Source: JACCQS01 sp050999295 (lineage in GTDB: Bacteria > Actinomycetota > Actinomycetes > Mycobacteriales > Geodermatophilaceae). Taken from it: 52,343 nt of DNA. The notes under the pieces are model-generated. The model searched no databases. It worked only from the letters and a program-made list of their open reading frames with translations, and was not told where the DNA came from. Each line of letters begins with the position of its first letter. The first letter of the stretch is position 1. Positions 8,080 to 15,942 of this stretch are shown here, piece by piece. The stretch covers positions 1 through 52,343 of the forward strand of contig JBPCPI010000035.1 in NCBI GenBank assembly GCA_050999295.1, read 5' to 3'. A program made the translations under genes and the position numbers.

Positions 8080-8616
8080 GTGAACAAAGCTGAACTGATC
8101 GAGGCGGTGTCGACCAAGACCACCATCGACAAGAAATCTGCTGGTGCCGTGGTCGAGGCAATGGTCGACGCGGTCCTGCGCGCTGTCGCCACCGGAGAGC
8201 GCGTGGCCATCACCGGTTTCGGCGTCTTCGAGAAGCGCGAGCGTGCTGCGCGCACCGCCCGTAACCCACGCACCGGGGTTGCCATCCGGCTCAAGAAGAC
8301 CTCGGTTCCAGCATTCCGTCCGGGTCAAGGTTTCAAGGACGTGGTCAGCGGAGCCAAGCGACTGACCAAGAACACCACCGCCAAGCGCACATCCGCGTCA
8401 TCCGCCAGCAAGGCCACCGCGACCAAGGGCACCGCGAAGAAGGCGGCCCCGGCCAAGCGGGGGACTGCCACGAAGACGGCCGCGCCAGCCAAGCGCGCTG
8501 CGGCCAGGACCCTGGCGAAGAAGGCTCCCGCGAAGAAGGCGGCCACCAAGAAGTCCGCGGCCAAGACCTTGGCGAAGAAGGGTCCGGCGAAGAAGGCGAC
8601 GAAGAGCAGGAAGTAG
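8080..8616 (+). CDS. hup: HU-type nucleoid protein with Lys/Ala-rich C-terminal tail (HupB type)
   Basis: Residues 1-90 are a standard HU domain (MNKAELIEAVSTKT..., IDKKSAGAVVEAMVDAV, then the DNA-gripping arm with NPRTGVAIRLKKTSVPAFRPGQGFK). Residues ~92-178 form a long low-complexity tail built from AKK, PAKR and TKKSAAKT units, resembling the histone-H1-like tail of mycobacterial HupB. HU bends and compacts DNA. The tail adds non-specific binding, and in mycobacteria it is the site of modification. The start is GTG at 8080 with a GGAGG ribosome binding site at 8071-8075. As in M. tuberculosis the gene follows leuD, but it has its own upstream region. Confidence 0.96.
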   Translation: MNKAELIEAVSTKTTIDKKSAGAVVEAMVDAVLRAVATGERVAITGFGVFEKRERAARTARNPRTGVAIRLKKTSVPAFRPGQGFKDVVSGAKRLTKNTTAKRTSASSASKATATKGTAKKAAPAKRGTATKTAAPAKRAAARTLAKKAPAKKAATKKSAAKTLAKKGPAKKATKSRK

Positions 8617-8649
8617 CGTCAACCTCGCCGCCGACGACAGGGCACTTCC

Positions 8650-8695
8650 ACGTAATAGGTCCCCACAGACGGAGTTCTGCGGGGACCTATTACGT
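8650..8695. terminator. Long inverted repeat between convergent genes, probable two-way terminator
   Basis: Perfect 15-bp arms (8650-8664 and 8681-8695; ACGTAATAGGTCCCC and its complement), continued by a four-pair CAGA/TCTG inner stem. It sits between the ends of hup (+) and the NUDIX gene (-). No T-run follows in either direction, so it would be a hairpin-only terminator. Confidence 0.65.
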
Positions 8696-8721
8696 CAACA
8701 TTGCTGGTTGTTCAGGGTCGG

Positions 8722-9603
8722 CTACATGCCGGGCGGCGGGTAGTAATCGGCGCGGACCGGTCCCGCCCCGGAGGCCAAGGCCCACACACCGGCTTTCGCG
8801 GCGATCTGGGGCATCGGCTCCGGTGCCCCGGAGGACGGCAGTGACGTGATGAGCGCGGGTATGACCCCGCCCTGGCTGACGATGACCGTCACCTGATCGA
8901 CCGAAGCGAGGTCGGACGAGAACCGGTCGGCGGCAGCCTGCGGATCTGCCGCGAACTCGTCCTCACCGAACATCGGTGTTTCCTCGACGGCCAGACCGGT
9001 CGCCTTCGCAAGTGGTTCGACTGTCTGGACGCACCGCAGCGCGGGCGCTGAGAGCACCCGCGTAGGCGCGAAGGCGGCGAGCAGGGGCACCAATCGGTCG
9101 GCCTGTTGCAGACCGCGCTCCGATAGCGGCCGTGCGATGTCGGCGCCGTCGAAGTCACTGCGCCGCCCCGCATCTGCGTGGCGGACCAGTACCACCCGCA
9201 CGACGCCGGGTGGCTGGTCGGCCAGTTCATCGGCCAATCGCCGGTCGTGGGCGTAGGTGAGTTTCCGGGTAGCGCGGGTCAACGGAACCCAGCGGACCTT
9301 GTCGACCTCCCGGCTGGGCACGAAGTCTCCACCAGTCGGCCGCATCGACCAGTAGGTGACCTCCTTGGGGCCGTCGAGAGTCCGGTAACGGATCGTGGGC
9401 ATCCGGTGTCCGACCACAACCGACACGCCCGTTTCCTCCGCGACCTCTCGTACCGCCGCGGTGAGCAGTGCCTCGTGCTTATGCAGCTTGCCTTTCGGGA
9501 AGGTCCAGTCGCGGTAACGGGGACGATGGACGAGCAGGACCTCGAGGGTCTCCGACTCGCAATTTTGCCGCCAGAGGATCCCGCCTGCGGCGCGGATCGG
9601 CAT
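8722..9603 (-). CDS. mutT1: NUDIX hydrolase fused to a histidine phosphatase domain (MutT1 type)
   Basis: A 293-aa two-domain protein. The NUDIX box is a perfect match at residues 38-60 (G38, E44, R52-E53, E56-E57, G59). The second half begins VVLVRHADAG near residue 137, the phosphohistidine motif of the RHG/SixA-like phosphatases. Mycobacterial MutT1 (Rv2985) has the same fusion: the NUDIX part removes phosphates from 8-oxo-(d)GTP and diadenosine polyphosphates, and the RHG part completes dephosphorylation. The activity is inferred from that family. It lies 43 bp downstream of ppk1 on the same strand, so the two are probably cotranscribed; in M. tuberculosis the two genes are also adjacent. 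Confidence 0.92.
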   Translation of the reverse strand: MPIRAAGGILWRQNCESETLEVLLVHRPRYRDWTFPKGKLHKHEALLTAAVREVAEETGVSVVVGHRMPTIRYRTLDGPKEVTYWSMRPTGGDFVPSREVDKVRWVPLTRATRKLTYAHDRRLADELADQPPGVVRVVLVRHADAGRRSDFDGADIARPLSERGLQQADRLVPLLAAFAPTRVLSAPALRCVQTVEPLAKATGLAVEETPMFGEDEFAADPQAAADRFSSDLASVDQVTVIVSQGGVIPALITSLPSSGAPEPMPQIAAKAGVWALASGAGPVRADYYPPPGM

Positions 9604-9646
9604 CTAGGGCCGCCTCGAGAAACGATCCCCGCGTGTCGACACCGCG

Positions 9647-11809
9647 CTAGCTCACCCGGTCGGCAAGTCCGGCGATGAGCGCTGCCTGATAGTCCTCATC
9701 GCCGGACTGCGTCCAGGCTCCGTCGGAACTGAGTTTCCAGCAACGCACGGCCGGTCCCCATGCCGATGCCGTCACCTCGGCCAATTGGGCACGGGCCAGC
9801 GGGTCGGTGACCTGCAGCATGACTTCGATCCGCCGATCGAGGTTGCGGTGCATCATGTCAGCGCTTCCGAGCCACCACTCCTCCTCGTTGTCGTTGCAGA
9901 AGTTCACGACCCGGGAGTGCTCGAGGAAGCGCCCGACGATCGAGCGAACCTCGATGTTCTCGGACAAGCCGGGCACTCCGGGACGCAACGCACAGATTCC
10001 GCGAACCAGCAGCCGGACCGGTACGCCGGCCTGGGAGGCGCCATACAGACCATCGATGATGCCCTCGTCGACGATCGAGTTGATCTTGAACATGATGCCG
10101 CTCGGGCGGCCCTCCCCGGCATGGGAGATCTCCCGGGCGATCCGATCCAGCAAACCCTGCCGGATGCCGCGCGGCGACACGAGCAGGGTGCGGTAGTTCG
10201 TCTGGCGCGAGTATCCGGTCAGGGCATTGAACAGATCAGTGAGATCCGCCCCCACCCGGGAGTCTGCAGTAAGGACGCCGAAGTCCTCGTAGAGGCGCGC
10301 AGTCTTCGGGTTGTAGTTGCCGGTCCCGAGGTGGCAGTAACGCCGGATGACGCCGTTCTCGCTGCGTACGACCAGCGACGTCTTGCAATGCGTCTTCAGC
10401 CCCACCAGCCCGTACACGACGTGGCAGCCGGCCTGCTCGAGTTGCCGTGCCCAACTGATGTTGGCTGCCTCGTCGAAGCGGGCCTTGATCTCCACCAGGA
10501 CCACGACCTGCTTGCCGGCCCGGGCGGCGTCGCTCAGCGCTTCCACGATGGGGGAGTCACCGGAGGTCCGGTAAAGAGTCTGCTTGATCGCCAGCACGTG
10601 CGGGTCCTCGGCCGCCTGCTCGATGAACCGCTGGACGCTGGTGGCGAAGGAGTCGTAGGGATGGTGGACCAGCACGTCGCCCTCACGCAGGGTGGCAAAC
10701 ACGCTCTTGGGGGACTCACCCTCGGACAATCGAGGGTGCGTGGCGGGGACGAAGGTTTCGTCCTTGAGCTCAGGGCGGTCCAGGTCGTAGACGGCCATCA
10801 GCGCCGAGAGATCCAACAACCCCGAGACCCGGACAACGTCCGACTCGGTGATCCCGAGTTCGGAGAGCAGGAACCCGAGTACCTCGGGATCCATGCTGTC
10901 GGTGACCTCCAGCCGTACCGCCGGTCCGAACCGGCGCCGCGCGAGCTCACGTTCCAGGGCCTGCAGCAAGTCCTCGTCGCGATCGTCCTCGACATCGAAG
11001 TCGGCGTTGCGGGTCACCCGGAAGACGTGCTGGGCGATGACCTCGTTGCCGGGGAACAGCTGAGGCATGTGCGCCGAGATGAGGTCTTCGAGCGGCAGGA
11101 AGCTCTGTCCATCGGCCAGAATCACGAACCGGGGCACGTTGTTGGGTACCTTGACCCGGGCGAATCGCGACGGACCTCCGACGTGGTCACGGATCAGCAC
11201 TGCGAGGTTCAGGGACAGGCCTGAGATGTAGGGGAACGGGTGCGCGGGATCGACGGCCAGGGGCGTGAGGACCGGGAACACGTGGTCGCGGAAGTACTCC
11301 CGCAAGCGGGCGGCCTCGGCCCGCTCCAACTCCTCCCAATGGACGATGCGGATGCCCTCGGCCTCCAACGCCGGCGCGATGTCCCTGCCGAAGCACGCCG
11401 CGTGCTGGGTGGACAGGTCCTGGGTACGGACGTTGATCTGCTCCAACTGCTCCCGCGGCGATAGCCCGTCGGGCGAGCGCAACGAAAGACCGGTGCTCTG
11501 GCGCCGCTTGAGACCGGCGACCCGGACCATGTAGAACTCGTCGAGGTTCGAGGCGAAGATCGCCAGGAATTTCATCCGCTCGAGCAGCGGCAGTTTCGGG
11601 TCTTCGGCCAGCGCCAGAACGCGGGCGTTGAAGTCCAGCCAGGACAGTTCACGGTTGAGGTATCGATGGGGCTGCGGGGTGGCGGTGTCGGCTGTGGCCG
11701 GTGCGGCCCCGTTGCCCCGGCTCTCCGCGGGCACATCGTGACCGGCAGCGGAGTGTCCTGGGTCCGCGGTCGCCCGGCTGTCCGAGGCGATCGCTGCGGG
11801 ATCGGGCAT
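9647..11809 (-). CDS. ppk1: Polyphosphate kinase 1
   Basis: About 720 aa with the full four-domain PPK1 layout. It polymerises the gamma-phosphate of ATP into polyphosphate, reversibly. Diagnostic stretches are RELSWLDFNARVLALA at the N-terminal domain, HLGTGNYNPKTARLYED, and the region VGRFLEHSRVVNF that contains the conserved His of the second catalytic domain. I use ATG 11809 (MPDPAAIAS); a GTG at 11827 in frame would add six residues. The ATG choice is supported by a -10-like CATCAT six bases upstream, which would give a leaderless mRNA. Two GTTsACC repeats directly upstream suggest phosphate control. Cotranscription with mutT1 is likely. Confidence 0.97.
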   Translation of the reverse strand: MPDPAAIASDSRATADPGHSAAGHDVPAESRGNGAAPATADTATPQPHRYLNRELSWLDFNARVLALAEDPKLPLLERMKFLAIFASNLDEFYMVRVAGLKRRQSTGLSLRSPDGLSPREQLEQINVRTQDLSTQHAACFGRDIAPALEAEGIRIVHWEELERAEAARLREYFRDHVFPVLTPLAVDPAHPFPYISGLSLNLAVLIRDHVGGPSRFARVKVPNNVPRFVILADGQSFLPLEDLISAHMPQLFPGNEVIAQHVFRVTRNADFDVEDDRDEDLLQALERELARRRFGPAVRLEVTDSMDPEVLGFLLSELGITESDVVRVSGLLDLSALMAVYDLDRPELKDETFVPATHPRLSEGESPKSVFATLREGDVLVHHPYDSFATSVQRFIEQAAEDPHVLAIKQTLYRTSGDSPIVEALSDAARAGKQVVVLVEIKARFDEAANISWARQLEQAGCHVVYGLVGLKTHCKTSLVVRSENGVIRRYCHLGTGNYNPKTARLYEDFGVLTADSRVGADLTDLFNALTGYSRQTNYRTLLVSPRGIRQGLLDRIAREISHAGEGRPSGIMFKINSIVDEGIIDGLYGASQAGVPVRLLVRGICALRPGVPGLSENIEVRSIVGRFLEHSRVVNFCNDNEEEWWLGSADMMHRNLDRRIEVMLQVTDPLARAQLAEVTASAWGPAVRCWKLSSDGAWTQSGDEDYQAALIAGLADRVS

Positions 11810-11830
11810 GACTCCATGATGGCCCACGAA

Positions 11831-11847
11831 GGTGAACGTCGGTCAAC
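11831..11847 (-). promoter_or_regulatory. PHO-box-like direct repeat upstream of ppk1
   Basis: Read on the minus strand: GTTGACC-GAC-GTTCACC. The GTTCACC half-site is the known PhoP (Streptomyces) and RegX3 (mycobacteria) repeat unit, but those sites repeat every 11 bp and here the period is 10. ppk is a known PhoP target in Streptomyces. Confidence 0.4.
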
Positions 11848-11899
11848 AAACTCAGACCAGGCGCTCCGACCCAACTGGACACCCGGCTCGCTGGCCGGT

Positions 11900-12154
11900 T
11901 CAGGGCAGCGTGATCAAGGTTACCTTCCGGACCACCCCGCCGTCGTCGTAGTCCAGCCGCACCCGCTGGCCCACTCGGAGCAGCCGCAAGCCGCCTGCTC
12001 GAAAGGCCGCACCCGGGAAGGCCTCACGGCGTCCGTTGTCATGCAGAACCGCCCCGGCGCCGACGTCCGGGTCGAATGCCGAGACGGTCGCCTGTCGCGA
12101 ATTCGGCTGGCCCAGGACGGGGTCCGGTGCCGCACGCGAGGGGTCAGCAGGCAC
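11900..12154 (-). CDS. Small cold-shock-domain-like (OB-fold) protein
   Basis: An 84-aa protein starting at GTG 12154, inside the last 11 bp of cofC, so translation is probably coupled. The body reads TVSAFDPDVGAGAVLHDNG, then PGAAFRAGGLRLLRVGQRVRLDY, ending KVTLITLP. This follows the layout of a cold-shock domain: a GxGxxxxDDG strand-turn, an F in the middle, then GLRxLxxGQxVxF. The two aromatic RNA-binding motifs of true cold-shock proteins are largely missing, so nucleic-acid binding is uncertain. The longer open frame upstream in this phase only overlaps cofC and is not used. The protein-like C-terminus and the coupling make it a real gene; its role is unknown. Confidence 0.65.
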   Translation of the reverse strand: MPADPSRAAPDPVLGQPNSRQATVSAFDPDVGAGAVLHDNGRREAFPGAAFRAGGLRLLRVGQRVRLDYDDGGVVRKVTLITLP

Positions 12155-12917
12155 AGGCGACCAGGCCAGGCGCCAGTACGGCCAGTTGCGCGGCGGTTGC
12201 CGGTCCGAGGCCGAGCCGGGCAGCCACCGCGACGTCGGCCGGTGTGTCGACATCGCGGCGAAGGGTCGGCCAGTCTCCGGCCAGGAGATGCGCGCCGTGC
12301 CGGCGGTGGGCTCGCGCCGACCCGATCCCGAATCGCGGTTCGAGGTCGTGTCCGGGCAGCGCGCTGAGCAGGGTCGTCCCGGTGCCCTGCACGTCGGCAA
12401 CGAAGGCCCGGCGGTATCCAGTGGCCTGCTCCAGCGCCTCGGTCAGTTCTCCCGGTCGAAGTGCTGCCAGGTCGGCAGACAGCGCGGCTACCGCAGCGTC
12501 CGGCCGGTGTACGACGGCGAGTCCGGCGCCGTACCGTAAGGCTGCGTTGAGTCCATCGTCAGGAGCATCGGGTACGACCCGCGCCCCGAGCGCGGACAGG
12601 GTCACCGCGGCCAGCCGGTCGTCGGTCACTACGACGACGTCAGCCACGCTCGTCGAGGCCAGTGCCGCGCAGACGGTGTCGCTGGCCATGGCGAGAGCGA
12701 TCCGGCCGTTGGCCGGAAGCCGATCCTCAGCGGCCGGCTGATCGGCCGCTGCTTGATCGGCCAGAAGGAGGTTGTCGGGTGTGCTGCCAGCCAGTGCCGC
12801 GGACAGCCGGGTCTTTGCCAGGGCCAGCCGCTTGACCGGGAGAACGATCGACCACCTCATCCCGGCCGGGGTGGTTCCCGGCTTCGCCCGGCCGCTCGAC
12901 ATCACGTCTCTCAGCAT
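12144..12917 (-). CDS. cofC: 2-phospho-L-lactate / phosphoenolpyruvate guanylyltransferase (coenzyme F420 synthesis)
   Basis: A 257-aa nucleotidyltransferase-like protein. The N-terminal MRWSIVLPVKRLALAKTRLS has the CofC motif VPVKxxxxxKTRL, and the core reads ADVVVVTDDRLA, ARVVPDAPDDGLNAALRYG, AALSADLAALRPGEL and FVADVQGTGTTLLSA. It joins GTP to phospholactate or, as shown for mycobacterial FbiD, to phosphoenolpyruvate in F420 biosynthesis. The start is ATG 12917, preceded by GAGGAGGT four bases upstream; the frame stays open further up but only overlaps the divergent acyltransferase. Position beside ppk and gpsA matches M. tuberculosis (Rv2983). It implies an F420-making organism; the other F420 genes are elsewhere. 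Confidence 0.9.
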   Translation of the reverse strand: MLRDVMSSGRAKPGTTPAGMRWSIVLPVKRLALAKTRLSAALAGSTPDNLLLADQAAADQPAAEDRLPANGRIALAMASDTVCAALASTSVADVVVVTDDRLAAVTLSALGARVVPDAPDDGLNAALRYGAGLAVVHRPDAAVAALSADLAALRPGELTEALEQATGYRRAFVADVQGTGTTLLSALPGHDLEPRFGIGSARAHRRHGAHLLAGDWPTLRRDVDTPADVAVAARLGLGPATAAQLAVLAPGLVACAC

Positions 12918-12950
12918 GGCACCTCCTCGATGAGTGAGCCGGAAGCCTCG

Positions 12951-13679
12951 ATGAGCACCATTACCCACGGTCGCGGGCACATCAGCTGGGGACTGTGGCT
13001 GATGATCATCATCTTCCATCCGATGGCCGACCTGATCTTCCGGCGCGAGGTTTGGCACAGAGAGCGAATTCCGCGCTCCGGACCCGCGATCATCGTGGCC
13101 AATCATGTGTCCATCGCCGACCCGGTCTCCTTCGCTCGGGCGGTCTGGGATGCCGGTCGGATTCCACAGTTCCTGGCCAAGAGCTCTCTCTACCGTGGCG
13201 TTGTCGGCGTCATCCTGCGCAGTGCCGGGCAGATCCCGGTCTATCGTGCGACCAGTACGGCGCAGGACTCCCTCCGTGCGGCCGTCTCGGCCCTGCAGCG
13301 TGGAGAGGTGGTCTGCATCTACCCCGAGGGCACGGTCACGCGTGATCCGAACTGGTGGCCCATGGTGGCCAAGAACGGCGTGGCGAGATTGGCGCTGGCC
13401 GCCGATGCGCCGGTCATCCCGGTCGGTCAATGGGGTCCGCAATTGACCCACGACTACCACACCAAGCGGTGGTCGGTGTTCCCCCGTAAGAAGACCATCT
13501 GCAACGTGGGGGAACCGGTGGACCTCTCGGCCTTCCGGGGCCGGCCGGTCACACCTGCGTTGTTGCGTGAGATCACCGACGAGGTGATGTTCCGGGTGCG
13601 CGATCAGCTTGCCGAGATCCGTCAGGAGCCGCCGCCGCCAACGTTCTACCGGGATGCCATGACCGGGACCGACGAATGA
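12951..13679 (+). CDS. 1-acyl-sn-glycerol-3-phosphate acyltransferase-like (PlsC family)
   Basis: About 242 aa. It has the acyltransferase signature NHVSIAD (the H-x4-D motif in its usual NHxSxxD form), then PEGTVTRDPNWWPM (the EGT motif), with a hydrophobic helix near the N-terminus (SWGLWLMIIIFHPMADLIF). The family transfers the second acyl chain to lysophosphatidic acid at the membrane. It overlaps gpsA by 4 bp, and the two steps lie in the same phospholipid pathway, so they form a natural operon. I use ATG 12951, which has GGAAG five bases upstream; ATG 12930 would add seven residues and leave only 12 bp to the divergent cofC start. Confidence 0.9.
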   Translation: MSTITHGRGHISWGLWLMIIIFHPMADLIFRREVWHRERIPRSGPAIIVANHVSIADPVSFARAVWDAGRIPQFLAKSSLYRGVVGVILRSAGQIPVYRATSTAQDSLRAAVSALQRGEVVCIYPEGTVTRDPNWWPMVAKNGVARLALAADAPVIPVGQWGPQLTHDYHTKRWSVFPRKKTICNVGEPVDLSAFRGRPVTPALLREITDEVMFRVRDQLAEIRQEPPPPTFYRDAMTGTDE

Positions 13680-14680
13680 GTTCGGTTCGCCGGGTGGCCG
13701 TGCTGGGGGCTGGCAGTTGGGGGACGCCGTTCAGCAAGGTCGTTGCCGACGCCGGGGCCGACGTGGTGCTCTGGGCCAGGCGAGCAGAACTCGCCGAGAC
13801 GATCCAGACTTCGCGCGAGAACCCGGACTACCTAGCGGGGCTTCGCCTGCCCGACAGCATTCGGGCCACCGCCGATGCGCGCGATGCGCTGACGGATGCA
13901 CAGTTCGTCGTGCTCGCCGTCCCATCGCAGACGTTGCGGGAGAATCTCGGACGCTGGCGGACCGACCTGCCTCCCGATGCCACGTACGTGAGCCTGATGA
14001 AGGGCATCGAACTCGGTACGGCGAAGCGGATGAGTGAGGTCATCATCGAGGTGGCTGGCGTGTCCGCAGATCAGGTCGCAGTGGTCACGGGCCCTAATCT
14101 CGCCCGCGAGATCGCCGAGGAGCAGCCCTCCGCGACCGTCGTCGCGTGTTCGGACCACGACCGCGCCGTCCTGGTACAGCAGGCCTGCCGGACTGCCTAC
14201 CTGCGGCCCTACACCAATACCGACGTGGTGGGTTGTGAGCTCGGCGGCGCCATCAAGAACGTCATCGCCCTGGCCGTCGGTATCGCCGGGGGGATGGGGT
14301 TCGGCGACAACACCCGGGCCAGCCTGATCACCCGCGGACTCGCCGAGATGGCGCGGTTGGGCGTCAGCCTGGGCGCAGAACCGGGGACCTTTGCCGGCCT
14401 TGCCGGCCTGGGGGATCTCGTCGCGACCTGTTCCTCACCGCTGTCGCGCAATCGCAGCTTCGGTGAGCGGCTGGGCCGGGGTCAGACCTTCGCGCAGGTC
14501 CTCGCCGAGACCAGACAGATCGCCGAGGGCGTCAAGTCGTGCCGTTCGGTGCTCGATCTGGGGCAACGAGCCGGAGTGGACATGCCGATCACCGAGGCGG
14601 TCGTGCAGATCTGTCACGAAGGCGCCTCGGCGGCCTCGATCGTGCGAGCGATGATGGCCCGACAGGCCAAAGCGGAGTGA
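13676..14680 (+). CDS. gpsA: NAD(P)-dependent glycerol-3-phosphate dehydrogenase
   Basis: A 334-aa enzyme that reduces dihydroxyacetone phosphate to sn-glycerol-3-phosphate, the backbone of phospholipids. The nucleotide-binding GAGSWGT motif is at residues 11-17. Family motifs follow in order: VSLMKGIE, GPNLAREIAEEQPSA, and the catalytic Lys region GGAIKNVIALAVGIAGG followed by NTRASLITRGLAEM. The start ATG overlaps the stop of the acyltransferase gene (ATGA). Full length with no oddities. Confidence 0.98.
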   Translation: MSSVRRVAVLGAGSWGTPFSKVVADAGADVVLWARRAELAETIQTSRENPDYLAGLRLPDSIRATADARDALTDAQFVVLAVPSQTLRENLGRWRTDLPPDATYVSLMKGIELGTAKRMSEVIIEVAGVSADQVAVVTGPNLAREIAEEQPSATVVACSDHDRAVLVQQACRTAYLRPYTNTDVVGCELGGAIKNVIALAVGIAGGMGFGDNTRASLITRGLAEMARLGVSLGAEPGTFAGLAGLGDLVATCSSPLSRNRSFGERLGRGQTFAQVLAETRQIAEGVKSCRSVLDLGQRAGVDMPITEAVVQICHEGASAASIVRAMMARQAKAE

Positions 14681-14688
14681 GAGGTGAC

Positions 14689-15831
14689 ATGAACGCAAGT
14701 ACTCGCGGCGACGGCACCCGAGTGATCCACGCAGGGAGCACCGATCCCGCCCCCGGGCGCCCGCTGAACAACGGTCCGGTCTTTGCCGCGCCCTTCCACC
14801 TCGCCGGGGCCGAACCCGGTGCCGACGGGGCGGATGTCTATGCCCGGTACGACAATCCGACCCTGCGGGACTTCGAGGGCTCACTCGGCGGCCTGGACGA
14901 GGGGCGCTGCTTGGTTTTCGCCTCCGGCATGGCGGCGCTGTCTGCGGTCTTCTACTCCTGCTTGTCCGCTGGCCAGCGGCTGCTGATTCCCTCTGATGGC
15001 TACTTCACCGGGCGGCTGATGGCCGAGGCGCAGCTGCGCCGGTTCGGCATCGAGGTCGCGACGGTTCCCACCGCGGCCGTCGAGCAGCGACTGCGGGCCG
15101 GCGACTTCCCCCGGGCGCGGCTGATCCTGGTCGAGACACCGAGCAATCCCAGTCTGGATGTCTGCGACATTGCGGTCATCGCCGACCTTGCTCATGCCCA
15201 AGGCGCCTTGCTGGCGGTGGACAACACGACTGCCACGCCGTTGGGTCAACGACCGTTGGCCTTGGGTGCCGACATCGTGGTCGCGGCTGACACGAAGGCA
15301 TTGGCCGGACACAGCGATCTGTTGATGGGGCACGTTTCGGTCACCGACGATGACCTGTTCGCGAGCTTCAAGAACTGGCGGGACCAGACCGGCGCGATCC
15401 CCGGTCCGTTCGAGACATGGCTCGCCCACCGCAGCATGGGCACCCTGGACCTACGCCTGGCTCGGCAGGGCCAGAACGCGGCTGCCCTGTCCGAGCTGCT
15501 TGCTGCAGATCCGAACGTAGGAGACGTTCGGTGGCCGTGGCGACCGGGCGACCCCTCGTACAAGATCGCCTGCCGGCAGATGCTGCGGCCGATGGGTGTC
15601 GTCTCGGCCACCTTCCCTTCCGCGGAGGCGGTCGCGCGGCTGATGAAAGCCTCGCAGTTGTTGACCGCCGCCACGAGTTTCGGCGGTCTGCATACGACGG
15701 TGGATCGTCGGGCGCAGTTCGGCGGCGATGCGGTGGCCGAAGGCTTCGTCCGCATCTCCTGCGGGTGCGAGGACACCGTCGATCTGGTCCAGGACCTGGC
15801 GTCTGCTCTTCGGTCCATCGGGTCCGGCTGA
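14689..15831 (+). CDS. PLP-dependent trans-sulfuration enzyme (cystathionine gamma-lyase/synthase-like)
   Basis: A 380-aa member of the Cys/Met-metabolism PLP family. Markers: VYARYDNPTL (the YxRxxNPT motif), FASGMAALSAVF, ETPSNPSLDVCDIA, and the Schiff-base Lys in ADTKALAGHSDLLMGH. Lyase and synthase cannot be told apart by eye; the position between gpsA and ddl is a common place for the actinobacterial gene annotated as cystathionine gamma-lyase. The ATG at 14689 has GAGGTG just upstream and starts 8 bp after gpsA, so it is probably in the same operon. The longer in-frame opening upstream is a gpsA shadow. Confidence 0.9.
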   Translation: MNASTRGDGTRVIHAGSTDPAPGRPLNNGPVFAAPFHLAGAEPGADGADVYARYDNPTLRDFEGSLGGLDEGRCLVFASGMAALSAVFYSCLSAGQRLLIPSDGYFTGRLMAEAQLRRFGIEVATVPTAAVEQRLRAGDFPRARLILVETPSNPSLDVCDIAVIADLAHAQGALLAVDNTTATPLGQRPLALGADIVVAADTKALAGHSDLLMGHVSVTDDDLFASFKNWRDQTGAIPGPFETWLAHRSMGTLDLRLARQGQNAAALSELLAADPNVGDVRWPWRPGDPSYKIACRQMLRPMGVVSATFPSAEAVARLMKASQLLTAATSFGGLHTTVDRRAQFGGDAVAEGFVRISCGCEDTVDLVQDLASALRSIGSG

Positions 15832-15845
15832 ACTGTCACCAATCG

Positions 15846-15866
15846 CGAGGTAGGACGCGTCTCACC
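15846..15866 (+). repeat. Interspersed 21-bp repeat, copy A
   Basis: Begins CGAGGTAGGACGCGTC and ends ACC. It matches copies B, C and D at all of the positions CGAGG, G8, CGCGTC and ACC. It starts 15 bp after the PLP-enzyme stop and pairs with copy B as an inverted repeat. Confidence 0.75.
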
Positions 15867-15889
15867 TTGGCAACGGCGCGCCAGGACGG

Positions 15890-15910
15890 GGTTGGACGCG
15901 CTCTACCTCG
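15890..15910 (-). repeat. Interspersed 21-bp repeat, copy B (inverted relative to A)
   Basis: Reads CGAGGTAGAGCGCGTC... on the minus strand. Its wider context on that strand (GTCACC just before it, CCCG just after) is also shared with copy C. Together A and B can form a hairpin of about 16 pairs, with further GTCACC/GGTGAC outer arms at 15835-15840 and 15912-15917. Confidence 0.75.
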
Positions 15911-15929
15911 GGGTGACGACCGGCCCGGA

Positions 15930-15935
15930 TAGGGT
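15930..15935 (+). promoter_or_regulatory. Candidate -10 for a leaderless ddl transcript
   Basis: TAGGGT (TAnnnT) ends seven bases before the ddl ATG at 15943, so transcription would start at or next to the start codon. No ribosome binding site is visible. No clear -35; repeat copy B lies just upstream of where it should be. Confidence 0.4.
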
Positions 15936-15942
15936 CGCGCGC

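Noticed and set aside
8345..8616. Tandem repeat or CRISPR-like array at the end of hup
   Set aside because: The repetitive DNA simply encodes the Lys/Ala-rich protein tail; there are no uniform repeats and spacers.
9785..11224. 479-codon plus-strand frame across ppk1
   Set aside because: Shadow composition and no domain pattern; ppk1 is clear on the other strand.
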